Assembly (NCBI RefSeq): GCF_000227115.2
Contig: NC_016479.1
Span: 1,920,686-1,984,685 of the forward strand
DNA from: Naumovozyma dairenensis CBS 421
Taxonomy: Eukaryota > Ascomycota > Saccharomycetes > Saccharomycetales > Saccharomycetaceae
DNA: 64,000 nucleotides
Direction of reading: 5' to 3'
The position numbers were made by a program, and so were the translations under genes. Under the pieces are notes generated by a model. It saw nothing but the letters and a program-made list of their open reading frames with translations, ran no database searches and was not told the origin of the DNA. This document shows, piece by piece, positions 10,832-22,138 of this stretch; position 1 is the first letter of the stretch, and each line of letters begins with the position of its first letter.

Positions 10832-12646
10832 ATGACATTAATAGCACAATCTGCTAAGGTGTCAAAATCCTCCTTCACCATTCGTCAATATAGCGTACTT
10901 CTTCTGCGTAATGCATCGATCATTACGAAGACACCACCATTATTACTAAATCCTCAGATTTTTCATTCCAATGTTCAAAACTATAATGTGAAATTTTTCC
11001 ATTCTGAACCTATAAGATTCAATGATTCCATTTTAAAGAAATCCACATCAGCGAAAGTATCATCTACCAACAACAACAATAGTACAAGTACGAAAGGTAG
11101 TAACGACAGTAGTAGTAGTAATGTGAAAGAACCAAAGGCTACCGTTATAAAGAAGGAAAAAAAGGAGCCCTTAATGACTAGAATTAAACATGAAGTAAAA
11201 CATTACGTCAATGGTACGAAATTGCTAGGCTATGAGATTAAGATATCTACAAAATTATTAATTAAATTTGTTCAAGGGTATGAATTATCAAGACGTGAAA
11301 GTAATCAATTGAAAAGAACAATTAGTGATGTTTTCAGATTAGTTCCATTTTCTGCATTCGTAATTATCCCATTCGCTGAATTGTTATTACCAGTGGCTTT
11401 GAAATTGTTTCCTAATTTGTTACCTTCTACTTATGAATCCGGTACGGATAAGCAAAAGAAGAGGAATAAGTTGATCGAGATTAGAGAGAAGACTTCTAGT
11501 TTTTTGCATGAGACTTTAGAGGAGTTATCATTAATTAATTACAGGACCATTGAGAATAGTGAGAAAAGGAAAAATTTCTTGAATTTTTTCAAGAAATTAT
11601 ACGCTTTTAAACAAATAGATGCGAATGATCATTCAATTAAGTTTTCTCATGTTGAAATTATTAATATTGCCAAATTGTTTAAGAATGATTTGATATTGGA
11701 TAATTTATCAAGGCCTCAATTAGTTGCCATGTCTAAATTTATGTCTTTAAGACCATTTGGTAATGATAATCTCTTACGCTATAGAATACGTTATGAATTG
11801 AAAAAAATCATGGAAGATGATAAAATTATAGATTATGAGAATGTGGAGACTTTATCTTACGAGGAATTATATAATGCATGTGTTTCACGTGGTATGAAAG
11901 CATACGGTGTGGAAAGAAATGATTTGATTGATAATTTGAAAGTTTGGTTAGAATTAAGATTGAATCAAAAAGTTCCATCTGTTTTAATGGTTTTAAGTTC
12001 CACTTTCACCTTTGGGGGTATTGAGAAAGTCGAAGAAACTAAAGAAGCACAATCCATTATTACATCAGACAAGAATTCTAAGGGAGAAATGTCTAATTAT
12101 GAGAAATTATTAGATTTATATTATGACGGTATTCTTCAAGTTCTTTGTACTATCCCAGATCCAGTTTATAACATTACGAAATTGGATGTCACAGAATCCA
12201 AATCTATTCCTGATGCGGAGACAGAAAAGGGAAAAGAAAAGAGAGAAGCTGAAGAAGACTTTGAAACAGAAAAGAAAGAAGCTGAAGTTAAACCTACTGA
12301 AAAGAGGAAAAAACTTGATACTAATGTGCCAGTTACTCCTGTTATAGAACCTGAGGTTGCAACAGCACCACCAGCTGATTCGACAGAGGGAGGAGTCGTT
12401 GAGAAGGAGCCAGAAATAAGTACGGATGATAATGAGTTTAAGTTGAATGTCTTAAAGGAACAAGAAGAATTAATTAAAAAGGAGGAAGAAGAATCAAAGA
12501 TGAGAGCATCAAGGGAGCAAGTACCTGATGATATTAATTTAGATGAAAATGAACATGAAAATGAACATGAAAATGAACATGAAAATGAGACTGAAAATAA
12601 GAATAAAGAAGGTAAAGGACAAGAGGAAGGAGACAAAGAAAAGTAG
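10832..12646 (+). CDS. MDM38: LETM1-family mitochondrial inner-membrane protein Mdm38
   Basis: Mdm38 is a LETM1 protein of the mitochondrial inner membrane, needed for K+/H+ exchange and for coupling ribosomes to membrane insertion. The N terminus is basic and Ser/Thr-rich, as expected for a presequence. The LETM1 core follows. A single membrane segment at about 168-190 ([20 protein letters not shown]) is followed by the Pro-rich [13 protein letters not shown] motif and the conserved matrix domain with [13 protein letters not shown]. The C terminus is very rich in Lys and Glu and ends in a short tandem repeat (NEHE, about 12540-12590). Length is 604 residues against 573 in S. cerevisiae. The paralogue YLH47 is the alternative, but flanking MIM1 and YAP7 favour MDM38. 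Confidence 0.92.
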   Translation: MTLIAQSAKVSKSSFTIRQYSVLLLRNASIITKTPPLLLNPQIFHSNVQNYNVKFFHSEPIRFNDSILKKSTSAKVSSTNNNNSTSTKGSNDSSSSNVKEPKATVIKKEKKEPLMTRIKHEVKHYVNGTKLLGYEIKISTKLLIKFVQGYELSRRESNQLKRTISDVFRLVPFSAFVIIPFAELLLPVALKLFPNLLPSTYESGTDKQKKRNKLIEIREKTSSFLHETLEELSLINYRTIENSEKRKNFLNFFKKLYAFKQIDANDHSIKFSHVEIINIAKLFKNDLILDNLSRPQLVAMSKFMSLRPFGNDNLLRYRIRYELKKIMEDDKIIDYENVETLSYEELYNACVSRGMKAYGVERNDLIDNLKVWLELRLNQKVPSVLMVLSSTFTFGGIEKVEETKEAQSIITSDKNSKGEMSNYEKLLDLYYDGILQVLCTIPDPVYNITKLDVTESKSIPDAETEKGKEKREAEEDFETEKKEAEVKPTEKRKKLDTNVPVTPVIEPEVATAPPADSTEGGVVEKEPEISTDDNEFKLNVLKEQEELIKKEEEESKMRASREQVPDDINLDENEHENEHENEHENETENKNKEGKGQEEGDKEK

Positions 12647-14729
12647 GAAAGAAAAAAATCTTGTAATGAATATAAGGAAAACAACAGCTTTTCTATGTTG
12701 ATCTTAAACATGGATATTTTACCATGCACTTATTGTTTTTCTATTATACCGTATATAATACAAAATAATACTGTAAAATTTGCTACTGTATCGCAAAAAA
12801 AATCCAACTTCTTATTTGAAATTCGTAGCTATTCATTGACTATTCGATTATAGCACATTTCTTTTCATTATGATTCTTAATGTGTAAATCATCTTATCCT
12901 GCATAATGAACTTTAGGCTTTGTGTGATTAGTATGTACATGTACACCACATAGGTAGAGTACTATAGTTGTGATTATCATGTTAACTATATACGTACAAA
13001 TTTCCATATAACGGGTTTAACTATCAAAGGCTTTTATTATGTCAAAACTTTCTCACGGTATATTTCAATTGTTTCCTTACGTGATCAAATTCGGATACAT
13101 CGCTGTTTACAAAAAGAGAAAACCAGGAAAAATAAGTTTCGGACGAGAACTAGTTGGAGGGTGAAGGGGAACCCCCTTAACTATGTACAACAGGAATTCT
13201 CACTACTTACTGTTTGTTACATCTCAAAATATCCGCCCAGACTAATAGAGTTGTATGGGTACGTGAAATTTTTAGTCATTTCACCAATTTCGGCTATAAG
13301 ACAAGATATGCGACAGACGGTAAACAAAACGTCACTGGGCACCTAACGAAAATATCATAGAGGAGAAAAAAGGGTGCTGCCAACGTGATTGTTACGTAAG
13401 CTTGTATTAGGTATGTACTTCGCCCATTTTTTCGACTTCCTACGCCTTACATATATTGTCTGCATTTCAAAAGAACAACAATAAAAGAAACAAGAGAAAG
13501 AATGTTTGTGTAAGTCATGATGTGAGAAAATTCATTGGCGTTATATGTACTTCATTTTCTTCTTATATTGAAGACGCGTAGAAACATGGAGAAGGGTATT
13601 TACATAATAATCTGGATGTATCTGATGACGGAACACTTTGTTTATATATAGGTAAATATATATGCTGTTTCAACTCTCATAAAAAAATAATCTGGACTTC
13701 GGCACTTATCTCATCCTGGTTAAGTTTTTTAGAGAGAATACATTCATACATTGAAAAGAGTATATGAAAAAGTAACTACCTATTAATTCAGTCATTGCAA
13801 AGTAGATTTTGGCGTGCAAAAAAAGGCGCCACAAATAATTAAGGATGAATATGTAGTTTTTTGTCTACAGTTAACGCATTGTAACGGACTTTATGTAGCC
13901 CAGTTATGGTGTGCAAAACAAATCTACTTCATTTCCTTCTATTCATCTTAATTTGCCGGATGTCGGGAGACTTGCTTATGGATTAGCAGATGATCAACGT
14001 TGTTACCGAGCTTGCAACATGGGCTTATTTTGTTGTAGTGGGAACTTTATTGGAATTCAATAAACTCCACTAGGATAAAGTATATTATGATGTTCCGCTA
14101 AAAGCGAGAAATAAAGGAAAAACGCATCCGACCGAAAAAGGTTGCTTACTAAAAAATAACTTCCAAATAGAGTACTGCGTGGTCCTCTGTGTCCGGATCT
14201 ACCGGATCTGTGGCAGCCCTCGAGGAATTCGGGGGAGTGCATATGCACAGTTTTTCACAATTGTCTTCCCATGTTTCCGCGGGTCCTGGGTAATCTCTGA
14301 GCAAAGGGATTTGATTAGTGAGCAATATTCCAAATCCTATTATGCTTTCTTCGAGAAAAAATTTGACACCTCTATGTACCTAAAATATAGTTCCTTCAAT
14401 AGATCGTCTCATAAGGTGTGAAAAACTTTCCTATCTATGTGGACTGCAGTATATAGTACGTATGAATGAATACATTCCTCAACCTATGCATGCGTAATCA
14501 TAACGGCTCAACTTTAAAAGGCTTTTTCGCTTTTATCTTCACAACAACTTGATCATATCGAAAGTATATATACTTGGAAATCTGTCATACAAATCTAGAC
14601 TCCTTAAAAGATTTATAATATCACTTTATCTCTTTTACAAAGCATGAATGGAAACTAACTTTTGTTCAATCTCCTGCTGCTCACCTTAACCCTTATACCA
14701 TATTAAATATTATACATAGACAAAATAAA
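12647..14729. other. Long intergenic region upstream of YAP7
   Basis: At about 2.1 kb this is the longest gene-free stretch outside the relic region. A TATATA run near 14575, about 150 bp before the ATG, is a plausible TATA element. One palindromic Yap-type site TTACGTAA lies at 13392-13399. Short open frames around 13161-13346 and 14057-14421 lack coding character. S. cerevisiae YOL029C is also not found between YAP7 and GAS5. Confidence 0.55.
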
Positions 14730-15899
14730 ATGAATACACTCGTGCCACAATCATCCAAGCAAGATGTCATTATCAATTATGATAGGGAGTCGAAACAAGC
14801 TGCTAACAATCATGATTCAAGTGATACTGACTCTTCCACTGATACCAGAGTAAGTAATCTAGCAAATCATTCTGAAAGCAGTGGAGAACATAAAAGAGAA
14901 TCCAGTGCTAAGAGGAGGAAACAGAATAGAGATGCTCAAAGGGCATATAGAGAAAGAAATGCAAATAAAATTCAAGTACTAGAGAAATCTGTTGAAAGCT
15001 TACAAATGTTGGTAGACTCTTGGGAACAAAAATATAGTCTTCTAGAGAAACAATCAAACGACAATAAAATTGAACTTTTGAATGTTATAAATGAAAATCT
15101 ACAGTTAAAACAATTATTAGTAAACGCCAACATTACAACAGCTTCTACATCATCACCTCCACATCCACCAACACAACATTCAGTGATGTTACATCAAGGT
15201 CTTCCGAATTCAACTGTGACGCCTTCTTCTTCCCAATTGAACCCTCATGATATGAGTAGGAACTCAGTTCAATATTTTACAACTAATCCTCTCAACACAA
15301 TAATGGTCCCAGTCGCCATGGCAAAATGTCAGCCTTCAACTGTAAAATCACTCCCTTCATCACCTTCAACTGTAGTACCAATGATGATTAGAAACCATAC
15401 AATTTCTTATCAGCCTTCCACGACAAACATTCCATTAAACCCACAACCCGTATATCATGATAGCTTTGAACCTGCTCTACGTAATAGTGACAGTTCATTG
15501 CCTCTAAAAAGACACTCTGCTGAAGATCTAATGTATAGCACGAGATCCGAAAATAACACCTCCATAAAACCAAATAAATACATATTGCAAAGTTCTAATT
15601 CTAGCCCCATTTTTACCAATAATAATAGTGCTACTGCTGTTGTTGTTCAACCTCCTGTATGTGCTACTCATATAACTAACAAAAAAGGTTCATCTATTCC
15701 AAATGATAGCAGTTCCACAACAATAACGACAGCTACTACTATGGACGCTGTAACAAATACGAATTGTAACAACAAGCAGCAGCTTATGACTGTATCAGGA
15801 AGTGACAAAACGGAATCACGTTCTGCATCTCTTTCTTCTGAAAATAATGATTCATATAAGAGAATTAAAAGACATATGCAATTGAATAATCTTATATAA
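14730..15899 (+). CDS. YAP7: bZIP transcription factor of the Yap family
   Basis: A fungal AP-1-like bZIP regulator. The basic region covers about residues 61-80 with the Yap-type core NRDAQRAYRERN. Leucine-zipper heptads follow to about residue 130. The rest is Ser, Thr, Pro and Asn-rich, with no clear Cys-rich redox domain as in Yap1. It has 389 residues, against about 245 for S. cerevisiae Yap7. The symbol rests mainly on position: it lies between MDM38 and GAS5 as YOL028C does. In S. cerevisiae Yap7 represses the nitric-oxide dioxygenase gene YHB1 with Tup1. That role is inferred here. The basic region has Asp and Tyr where Yap1 has Ala and Phe. Confidence 0.8.
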   Translation: MNTLVPQSSKQDVIINYDRESKQAANNHDSSDTDSSTDTRVSNLANHSESSGEHKRESSAKRRKQNRDAQRAYRERNANKIQVLEKSVESLQMLVDSWEQKYSLLEKQSNDNKIELLNVINENLQLKQLLVNANITTASTSSPPHPPTQHSVMLHQGLPNSTVTPSSSQLNPHDMSRNSVQYFTTNPLNTIMVPVAMAKCQPSTVKSLPSSPSTVVPMMIRNHTISYQPSTTNIPLNPQPVYHDSFEPALRNSDSSLPLKRHSAEDLMYSTRSENNTSIKPNKYILQSSNSSPIFTNNNSATAVVVQPPVCATHITNKKGSSIPNDSSSTTITTATTMDAVTNTNCNNKQQLMTVSGSDKTESRSASLSSENNDSYKRIKRHMQLNNLI

Positions 15900-16075
15900 A
15901 AAAATTCTATAGACTGGAGGCAACTTCTTCATCAAAATAAATAAAATAAGATTCTTACGTAATTATACTAATGGTACTATTTCCTTTCTTCTATACTCCA
16001 TTTTTATTATAAATGTTCTTATAAAAACAAAACAAAACAAAACTAGGTTACTTATAGATCATTGATTTTTCTAAC

Positions 16076-17602
16076 TCAAAGGATATAATTCCATAGTTCC
16101 GCAATGACTTGGAAAATCATTGGTACTTCAACGATAGAGCCTGATCCTCTGGATGAGCTCGATGAACTACTCGAGCTTGAAGTTGAAGCTGAAGTTGAAC
16201 TTATAACTGAACTAGATCTAGACGTAACTCTCACTTGAGCAGTATTAGTGACTGATGAAGTAAAGTTAGCTGTACTTGACATTGAAGAGCTTTCTTCTTC
16301 TTCAGTTGATGACGAAGAAATTGAAGATGAAACAGCGGAAGATGAGGATGAATCTTCATCATCTTCGTAATCATCATCATCGTCGTCGTCATCATCATCA
16401 TAACAATTATTTTGAGTGGAAAGAATAGTACCCATTGGTTCACCAGCACCTGTCGAGAAATATGCTGAAGCTGCACTTGGCATGGCTGGTAATGTAGCAT
16501 TTGCTTCCCAAACACCCTTTTCGAAATCCGGACAAGTAGAATAATTATTAGAAGTAGAATATCCACCATCACCAGTTGGATTTGATACTTTACTATATTC
16601 ATTCTTCAAGTTGACAAAATCATCTAATTTGGTAACCGTGTCCCCATTAATTTGAACCAACCCATAATTGTTTGTTTCGTTAGAATATTCGTAAACTAAC
16701 CCACCTGAGAAAACTGAAGACATTTGTGTAGAATAGATAGCTTCAATTTCAGTAAATGGTCTTGAACTGACAACTTCATTACAACCAAATTCACTTAAGA
16801 AAATTGGAATAGAATAACCTTTGTATAATTGCATCTTTGTGTTATAACCTGAAGTAACAAAAGATGACTGTCCACACCAAGAATAATCATTAACACCAAA
16901 CATATCGATTCTAGAATCGTCATCAGAACCACAATTGAAATATTCAGCAGCCAATTGTCTATTTTCAACAATATCAGCAGCAGAATAACCAATAGGAATC
17001 TTTCTGTAATCTCTTGCTTTAATATATTTCTTCATATCTCTAACAACCGCCTTAACATAAGTAGCGGTATTAGTCGTATTTTTACTGTTAATAACCTCAT
17101 TACCAGCAAAGAACCCTAGAACATTATCATATTTAGCAAAGACATCAATAGTAGCGAAAACGTTTTGTAAATAATCAGCATTGTAAGAACAAGCAGGGTT
17201 ATATCTTGAAATGGAACTATCAGGAGTATTAACATCCAAGATCAAATAAATACCCGCATCAGCTAACAATTGCATACATTCTTCATGATCCAAAGAATTA
17301 TCCACAGTATAAACTCTAATGGTGTTAATACCTAAATCTTTAAAGACAGGGACATCTCTTTTACAAATGTCCACATCGGCTAATGGATCTGTCAAGTTTG
17401 ATGACCCACCTGGTTGATAATCCACACCACGAATGTAAAATCTATCACCTGATTCTGAATTGAAAAATGCATTACCTTTGATCTCAATAGGTGCTAGGGT
17501 CGAGTTACTGCTAGAATCATCACTGTCAGCAGCAAAAACGGAGTTTAAACTCGTTGCTAACAAAGTTAATGACGTGGTAAAGAAATAGGAATTTAACAAC
17601 AT
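16076..17602 (-). CDS. GAS5: GH72 beta-1,3-glucanosyltransferase Gas5
   Basis: Gas5 elongates and rearranges cell-wall beta-1,3-glucan at the cell surface. The protein starts with a signal peptide (about residues 1-24, ending SVFA). The GH72 domain follows, with the acid/base Glu169 in FFAGNEV and the nucleophile Glu271 in FLSEFGCN. No Cys-rich CBM43 module is evident, consistent with the Gas5 subtype. A run of ten Asp follows Cys-Tyr near residue 400, then a long Ser-rich stem. The C terminus (VPMIFQVIAELWNYIL) is a short, polar-interrupted hydrophobic tail, unlike a classic GPI signal. The protein is 508 residues against 484 in S. cerevisiae. It is convergent with YAP7. Position matches YOL030W. 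Confidence 0.93.
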   Translation of the reverse strand: MLLNSYFFTTSLTLLATSLNSVFAADSDDSSSNSTLAPIEIKGNAFFNSESGDRFYIRGVDYQPGGSSNLTDPLADVDICKRDVPVFKDLGINTIRVYTVDNSLDHEECMQLLADAGIYLILDVNTPDSSISRYNPACSYNADYLQNVFATIDVFAKYDNVLGFFAGNEVINSKNTTNTATYVKAVVRDMKKYIKARDYRKIPIGYSAADIVENRQLAAEYFNCGSDDDSRIDMFGVNDYSWCGQSSFVTSGYNTKMQLYKGYSIPIFLSEFGCNEVVSSRPFTEIEAIYSTQMSSVFSGGLVYEYSNETNNYGLVQINGDTVTKLDDFVNLKNEYSKVSNPTGDGGYSTSNNYSTCPDFEKGVWEANATLPAMPSAASAYFSTGAGEPMGTILSTQNNCYDDDDDDDDDDYEDDEDSSSSSAVSSSISSSSTEEEESSSMSSTANFTSSVTNTAQVRVTSRSSSVISSTSASTSSSSSSSSSSRGSGSIVEVPMIFQVIAELWNYIL

Positions 17603-18005
17603 AGCTTTATGCTTTTGAATGTACTAATAATAGTATATTATGGAGAAAGATTCTCTGTCGCCCGATGGATCTCTCTTTTCTAGCAAGACTATTATTTTCT
17701 TTCAAAATACGTCTTTACGTTGAGTTATTTATATCTACGCATGTTTATATTTATATTTGAATTTTGTTGTTTGTTTTGGATCTGTTCCTCCTCGAGCTCG
17801 AGAGACGGAATTAGAAAAAAGACAAAAATGGTCCGATGCTTTATGGTGGGGTGTGGGGATGTTTTTTTTCCAGTGCGGAGTTCTGTGTGCAATGAAAAAC
17901 AAACAATAAATTTAATTCAACTCTGGTCAGTCAGTTTTTCCTTTTCTGATGAGTGCCGCTTTTATTTTATTATTATGATGAATTAAAAAAAATTAATAAT
18001 GTTAC
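17603..18005. other. GAS5 promoter region
   Basis: Upstream region of GAS5. It contains a 12-bp palindrome made of two joined CTCGAG units at 17791-17802. Otherwise it is AT-rich, with no further gene seen. Confidence 0.55.
17985..17992 (-). terminator. RNA polymerase III terminator of tRNA-Thr
   Basis: Eight A on the plus strand give T8 on the tRNA strand, about 13 bases past the tRNA 3' end. This is the expected Pol III terminator. Confidence 0.8.
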
Positions 18006-18078
18006 TGCTTCCAATCGGATTTGAACCGATGATCTCCACATTACTAGTGTGGCGCCTTACCAACTTGGCCATAGAAGC
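18006..18078 (-). tRNA. tRNA-Thr (anticodon AGU)
   Basis: A 73-base cloverleaf on the minus strand without an intron. The acceptor pairs GCTTCTA with TGGAAGC at the 3' end. The B box reads GGTTCAAATCC. The anticodon loop carries AGT between CACACT and AATGTGG, giving tRNA-Thr(AGU). The discriminator base is A. From memory the sequence is essentially that of S. cerevisiae tT(AGU). Confidence 0.95.
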
Positions 18079-18559
18079 TACTTTTCTTGTTTTTCTGTCG
18101 AAATATGCATTCAGTCCTAGAGCAGGATTTCTCGAATACAGAGATTTTTATAAAAGGATTCCAACAAATGTATGACTTGGATTAATATCATATCGAATAT
18201 CCAATAAATTACCTGTTTACTTAGGGTGCTCAAATTATAATATAATAAATTTTATCTCGTACTGCATGCTTGGATTCTGGGCTAAATGGTTGCGGTTTCA
18301 AATCTAAAGCAAGGAACGATTATATCAAACAACAATAAATCCAAGGATAATCGTCATGCCGTCATGTCTGACACTAATGCCGACCAATTTACTCCGGTTT
18401 TAGAGCGCTTAGCTCATGTTGTGTATGTGAAGATATTAAAGTTAACTTCTGGTCTATAACGGTTTCTTATTTCGGCATATTTACATGTATATACTTTATT
18501 TAATAGATCATGACTCCAAATATCTAGTACGCGCCTCCTCCACCATCCTAAATCAAAGT
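18079..18559. other. Intergenic, tRNA-Thr to PET127
   Basis: AT-rich spacer. A 57-codon open frame runs from the ATG at 18286 to TAA at 18457-18459 on the plus strand. It is too short to call a gene. No LTR fragment is recognised beside the tRNA. Confidence 0.5.
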
Positions 18560-20809
18560 TCAACTGCCTGTATTGATCTTCGTTCGTTCAGAACCTTTCA
18601 AACCGTAGGCACGTAATATTTTTTGATAATGAGAAGGCAATCTATTCTTACCACTAACTTTGCTTGCCTTCTTTGATCTATCATTAGCACAATGATCATC
18701 GTTCACTTTTTCAATGTTCTTCCCTTTATTCATAAATTTCTCTATCCTTTCTGATACTTCAGTACTTTGATCAACTAACATAGTATCATCTAGATTAGAC
18801 TGTTGTTCCAATGAACTTAATTTCTCATTGAGACACGATATATAGAATTGTTTCAACTTTTCTGAGTTTGTAATGTCACTAATATTGATGTTACATTTCC
18901 AAGTAGAAACGTCTAGTGGATGGAAAAAATTCGGAGTCTTCCAACTAGGTAGGTTCCCATAATAATCTTTATTAATCTTCTTGGAAATAAAGTTACAAGA
19001 CTCTGCAGACAATATTTTATTCCCCACTTTAGCAAACGACGGTATTGTTAAAGTTAACGGATGATGTTGAATCAAATGAGATACTTGGGCTTCAAATCCA
19101 ATCAAAGATTGAGATTTCTCTTCTAATAACTTCAGATTTTTCTCTCGAATTTTTGAAATTTGCTCCAATGATTCCTCTGAAGATTTCGTTGATAACGGTA
19201 TATCTACGTAATCATCCGAAAGTGGCAAAGCAACTACCGTGAGTATCGGTACATTTAATTCCAGATTATTATATATCCTTTTCCTCTTTGATTCTGTCTT
19301 CAACATAATTTTACATTTTTGCCAATTTAAATTCCTTTTTTTGAGAGTTTTCTGTATATGATTCAAAATATTCTTGAATAATACAATAGACATTTTAAAT
19401 TCTTTTTCTGCAACTTCCGTTGCTATTTCACGATCCTGTCGCTGATGTTTCACAATGAATTCTGAATGTCCATAAATACCCTTCATAACTTTTTCTCGTG
19501 ATTTGATTTTATTCCTGAAATTTCCAGTGCAACTCGAATGTATTAAATAATCCATTTCCTCCAACGGTAAATATTGGAATCCAAATATTTTGGAAATGTT
19601 ATGATACGCAACAAAGATCCCATCCATTTTTCCAATACGTGCCTGAAGAGAATACTTTAATAAAGTGCTTCTAATTAACTCGAAAAATTCACGCTCTAAT
19701 GATTCATAAACTCCATATATTTTATTTATATCATAACCTGTAAAATTATTATTATTCTCCACATATGATAAATCGTGTCTAATTGCTGTAACGGCTCTCG
19801 TTTTCAGATCAAATACACCTGTCCCTGGTAATTTATCATTGTATGCATCTAATTGTGATCTCAAGATAAAATCATCAATTTTGGAATAATGATAACTTTC
19901 CGGCAAATCTTTATCTTTCTGCAGAGTTAAGAATTCTTCCAAAGAATGACCTAAAATTGATAAAATAATTTCTCGATCTAAACTTCTATCTGAATCAATG
20001 GAATAAACTGTATCTGACATCTTCCTTAATATGATTGAGGCAGGAAATTGTGCTCCCCTAGTAAAATTACAATCCTTTTGTGGAAAATGTTTTGAAATCG
20101 AGGAATCAACAATATTTAACTTTCGGAAATTTGATAATAAGAAATGCAAATGAGATAAAACAGATGTCATTGAACTAGTTGATGACATATATTTCTTGTT
20201 GAACTTCGTTGCCATTGTTAATAATGCTTGATCTCTATGTGGTGTGATGAACAATGAATCCTGTTCAAGGGTCCGTCGTTTTAACATATCAGGTTGTATG
20301 GTTTCTACCTCTTCTTCAAAATTATATACTTTACTTCGAGGATCTCGAAGGAGATGTAATGTCATTGGTTGAAATAATGTCCTTTCAAGCCCATACGCTA
20401 ATTGAGGTGGATGATGAGTCGGTTGAGATTCATCAAGAGTTATCGACTTTTGTTTTGTATTTACAGTGTCCAATGTGATAAAAACATCACGACCCTGGGT
20501 CTTTCCTTGACCAAGATTTGTCTTCTTCGTTATCTCCTTTTGCCTTCTTGCCTCAGTTCGGATATCCTTAATGAGAGAGAATGTCTTCACTGTCGTGAGG
20601 ATATCATCTATTGGTAACGTATTTTTTTCCTTAAGAGATTTGCTTACTTGGGATACAAGACTATTTATGCCATCTCTGGAGAGTTGATCATCTTTCTTGC
20701 TTGTGGTTGCTCGCTGCTGTGTAGTCTGGTAGGTATAAGTTCCAAAATGAAGGTAAATTGATAACTTCTTCTTTATTCTATTTTTACCTAACTTTGTAAT
20801 CTGCAACAT
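18560..20809 (-). CDS. PET127: Mitochondrial RNA-processing protein Pet127
   Basis: Pet127 is a mitochondrial membrane-associated protein needed for 5'-end trimming and stability control of mitochondrial RNAs. The N terminus is basic and lacks acidic residues over about 35 residues, as expected for a presequence. Family hallmarks include the segment LAYGLERTLFQPMTLHLLRD (about residues 138-157), followed by SKVYNF. The ATG at 20809 is the first in frame. Length is 749 residues against about 800 in S. cerevisiae. It is divergent from ERP4 over about 300 bp, the same arrangement as YOR017W-YOR016C, and this pairing supports the call. Confidence 0.88.
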   Translation of the reverse strand: MLQITKLGKNRIKKKLSIYLHFGTYTYQTTQQRATTSKKDDQLSRDGINSLVSQVSKSLKEKNTLPIDDILTTVKTFSLIKDIRTEARRQKEITKKTNLGQGKTQGRDVFITLDTVNTKQKSITLDESQPTHHPPQLAYGLERTLFQPMTLHLLRDPRSKVYNFEEEVETIQPDMLKRRTLEQDSLFITPHRDQALLTMATKFNKKYMSSTSSMTSVLSHLHFLLSNFRKLNIVDSSISKHFPQKDCNFTRGAQFPASIILRKMSDTVYSIDSDRSLDREIILSILGHSLEEFLTLQKDKDLPESYHYSKIDDFILRSQLDAYNDKLPGTGVFDLKTRAVTAIRHDLSYVENNNNFTGYDINKIYGVYESLEREFFELIRSTLLKYSLQARIGKMDGIFVAYHNISKIFGFQYLPLEEMDYLIHSSCTGNFRNKIKSREKVMKGIYGHSEFIVKHQRQDREIATEVAEKEFKMSIVLFKNILNHIQKTLKKRNLNWQKCKIMLKTESKRKRIYNNLELNVPILTVVALPLSDDYVDIPLSTKSSEESLEQISKIREKNLKLLEEKSQSLIGFEAQVSHLIQHHPLTLTIPSFAKVGNKILSAESCNFISKKINKDYYGNLPSWKTPNFFHPLDVSTWKCNINISDITNSEKLKQFYISCLNEKLSSLEQQSNLDDTMLVDQSTEVSERIEKFMNKGKNIEKVNDDHCANDRSKKASKVSGKNRLPSHYQKILRAYGLKGSERTKINTGS

Positions 20810-21105
20810 ACCAACCCACTAAAGAAAAAACAACGTTTTTTTATTGACAAGCCACACTCTTCTTTACCATGTTCATGTTTCTTCACAGAGCTTCAAACTT
20901 ATTTCACTTTAATTTGGAATATATTTTGATGGGCGGTTACATAATCTAAACTAAACGAGATCTTGAAAAATAATAAATACTGGCGGCTACATTAAGTTAT
21001 ATAGCTGTCCTTTATTTAAAGACACATTTTCTTTCAAGAAACAACAGGCAAAAGAAGGACAAGCAAGACTCATAAGGTCCAGTGAATATAACCATTGAGA
21101 ATAAA

Positions 21106-21723
21106 ATGTATGGTTTGACGATTATTACTGTTCTTATGATGTTAATACATCCAGTAGTAAGTTCCATCTATACCCCTATGGCTGTTACTATTCCAGCACG
21201 TGGTAAAGAATGTTTGTATTATGATATGCAAAAGGATGATGATGTTCTTGTTGTGAGTTATCAAGTACTTACAGGTGGCGATTTTGAAATAAATTTCCAA
21301 ATTACTAGTCCCGATGGTGAGCAATTGGTTGATGAGAAAAGGAAGAAATATTCAGATTTCTTATTGAAATCGTTTGGTTTGGGTCCTTATGAATTTTGCT
21401 TTGATAATGGGTTTGACGGTATTGAAAAGAAAGTCGAGTTCACTCTAGAATTGGAAAATAATGTTCTCAAAGCTGAGACTAATGAAGAAGATATGATGGC
21501 CAATAATTCTATTGAAGAAATCGATAGAAATATTGATAAAATTAGTAAAATGTTGAAATATTTAAGGGCAAGAGAATGGAGAAATATGTATACAGTGGAA
21601 TCTACAAAATCTAGATTAAGATGGTTATCTCTGTTAGATATGTCTCTTATGGCTGGGATTAGTTGTATACAAGCAATAATTATCGAACTTTTCTTCAAGA
21701 ATCGTAATTCTAATTATGTTTGA
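21106..21723 (+). CDS. ERP4: p24/emp24 family ER-Golgi cargo protein Erp4
   Basis: p24 proteins form hetero-oligomers in COPII and COPI vesicles and select cargo between ER and Golgi. The first ATG in frame is at 21106 and opens directly into a signal peptide (MYGLTIITVLMMLIHPVVSS). A GOLD domain follows with the paired cysteines KECLYYD and YEFCFDNG. A coiled-coil stretch precedes one membrane segment near residues 170-192. The short cytosolic tail FFKNRNSNYV has the diphenylalanine COPII signal. The length is 205 residues, typical for the family. Divergent PET127 and convergent RTS1 neighbours match ERP4 rather than its paralogue ERP2. Confidence 0.9.
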   Translation: MYGLTIITVLMMLIHPVVSSIYTPMAVTIPARGKECLYYDMQKDDDVLVVSYQVLTGGDFEINFQITSPDGEQLVDEKRKKYSDFLLKSFGLGPYEFCFDNGFDGIEKKVEFTLELENNVLKAETNEEDMMANNSIEEIDRNIDKISKMLKYLRAREWRNMYTVESTKSRLRWLSLLDMSLMAGISCIQAIIIELFFKNRNSNYV

Positions 21724-22138
21724 TGAATTTATATCTTTTGTTAACTAGGATCAAGAAAGGACTATTTTTCTTTTATATATCTTAAACTTTATAAATAATG
21801 AGTAACGTATTTTTTCTTTCAATGAATCAACAAAACTTAATGCCATACTAAAAGGTATGAACGACTAAATATACACAAGTAAAGTCTTGGCAACCATATA
21901 TTTACATACACAATAGGTTCGAAACAGTTAAGTTTGCTTCCAAAGTCATTATCATATTATGTTATCGTAGAGGGATATACATATAAAAATATATCACTTC
22001 ACTTGCAATATATATCAAACAATGCAAATATTTATTATTATATATGTAATTTTTTTGTTGTTTCATTTTTTTTTCGTTGTTGTTGCTCTATTACGGTTAT
22101 AGTTGTATCTTTTTTTTAGATGTTTTCTTTTGTTTTGA
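21724..22138. other. Convergent spacer ERP4/RTS1
   Basis: AT-rich sequence between two converging genes. No further feature is seen. Confidence 0.6.

Noticed and set aside
21082..21105. 8-residue upstream extension of ERP4
   Set aside because: It begins at GTG. The ATG at 21106 starts exactly at a signal peptide.
21901..21945. GGTTCGAA B-box-like sequence as a second tRNA
   Set aside because: No cloverleaf can be drawn around it and no A box is present.
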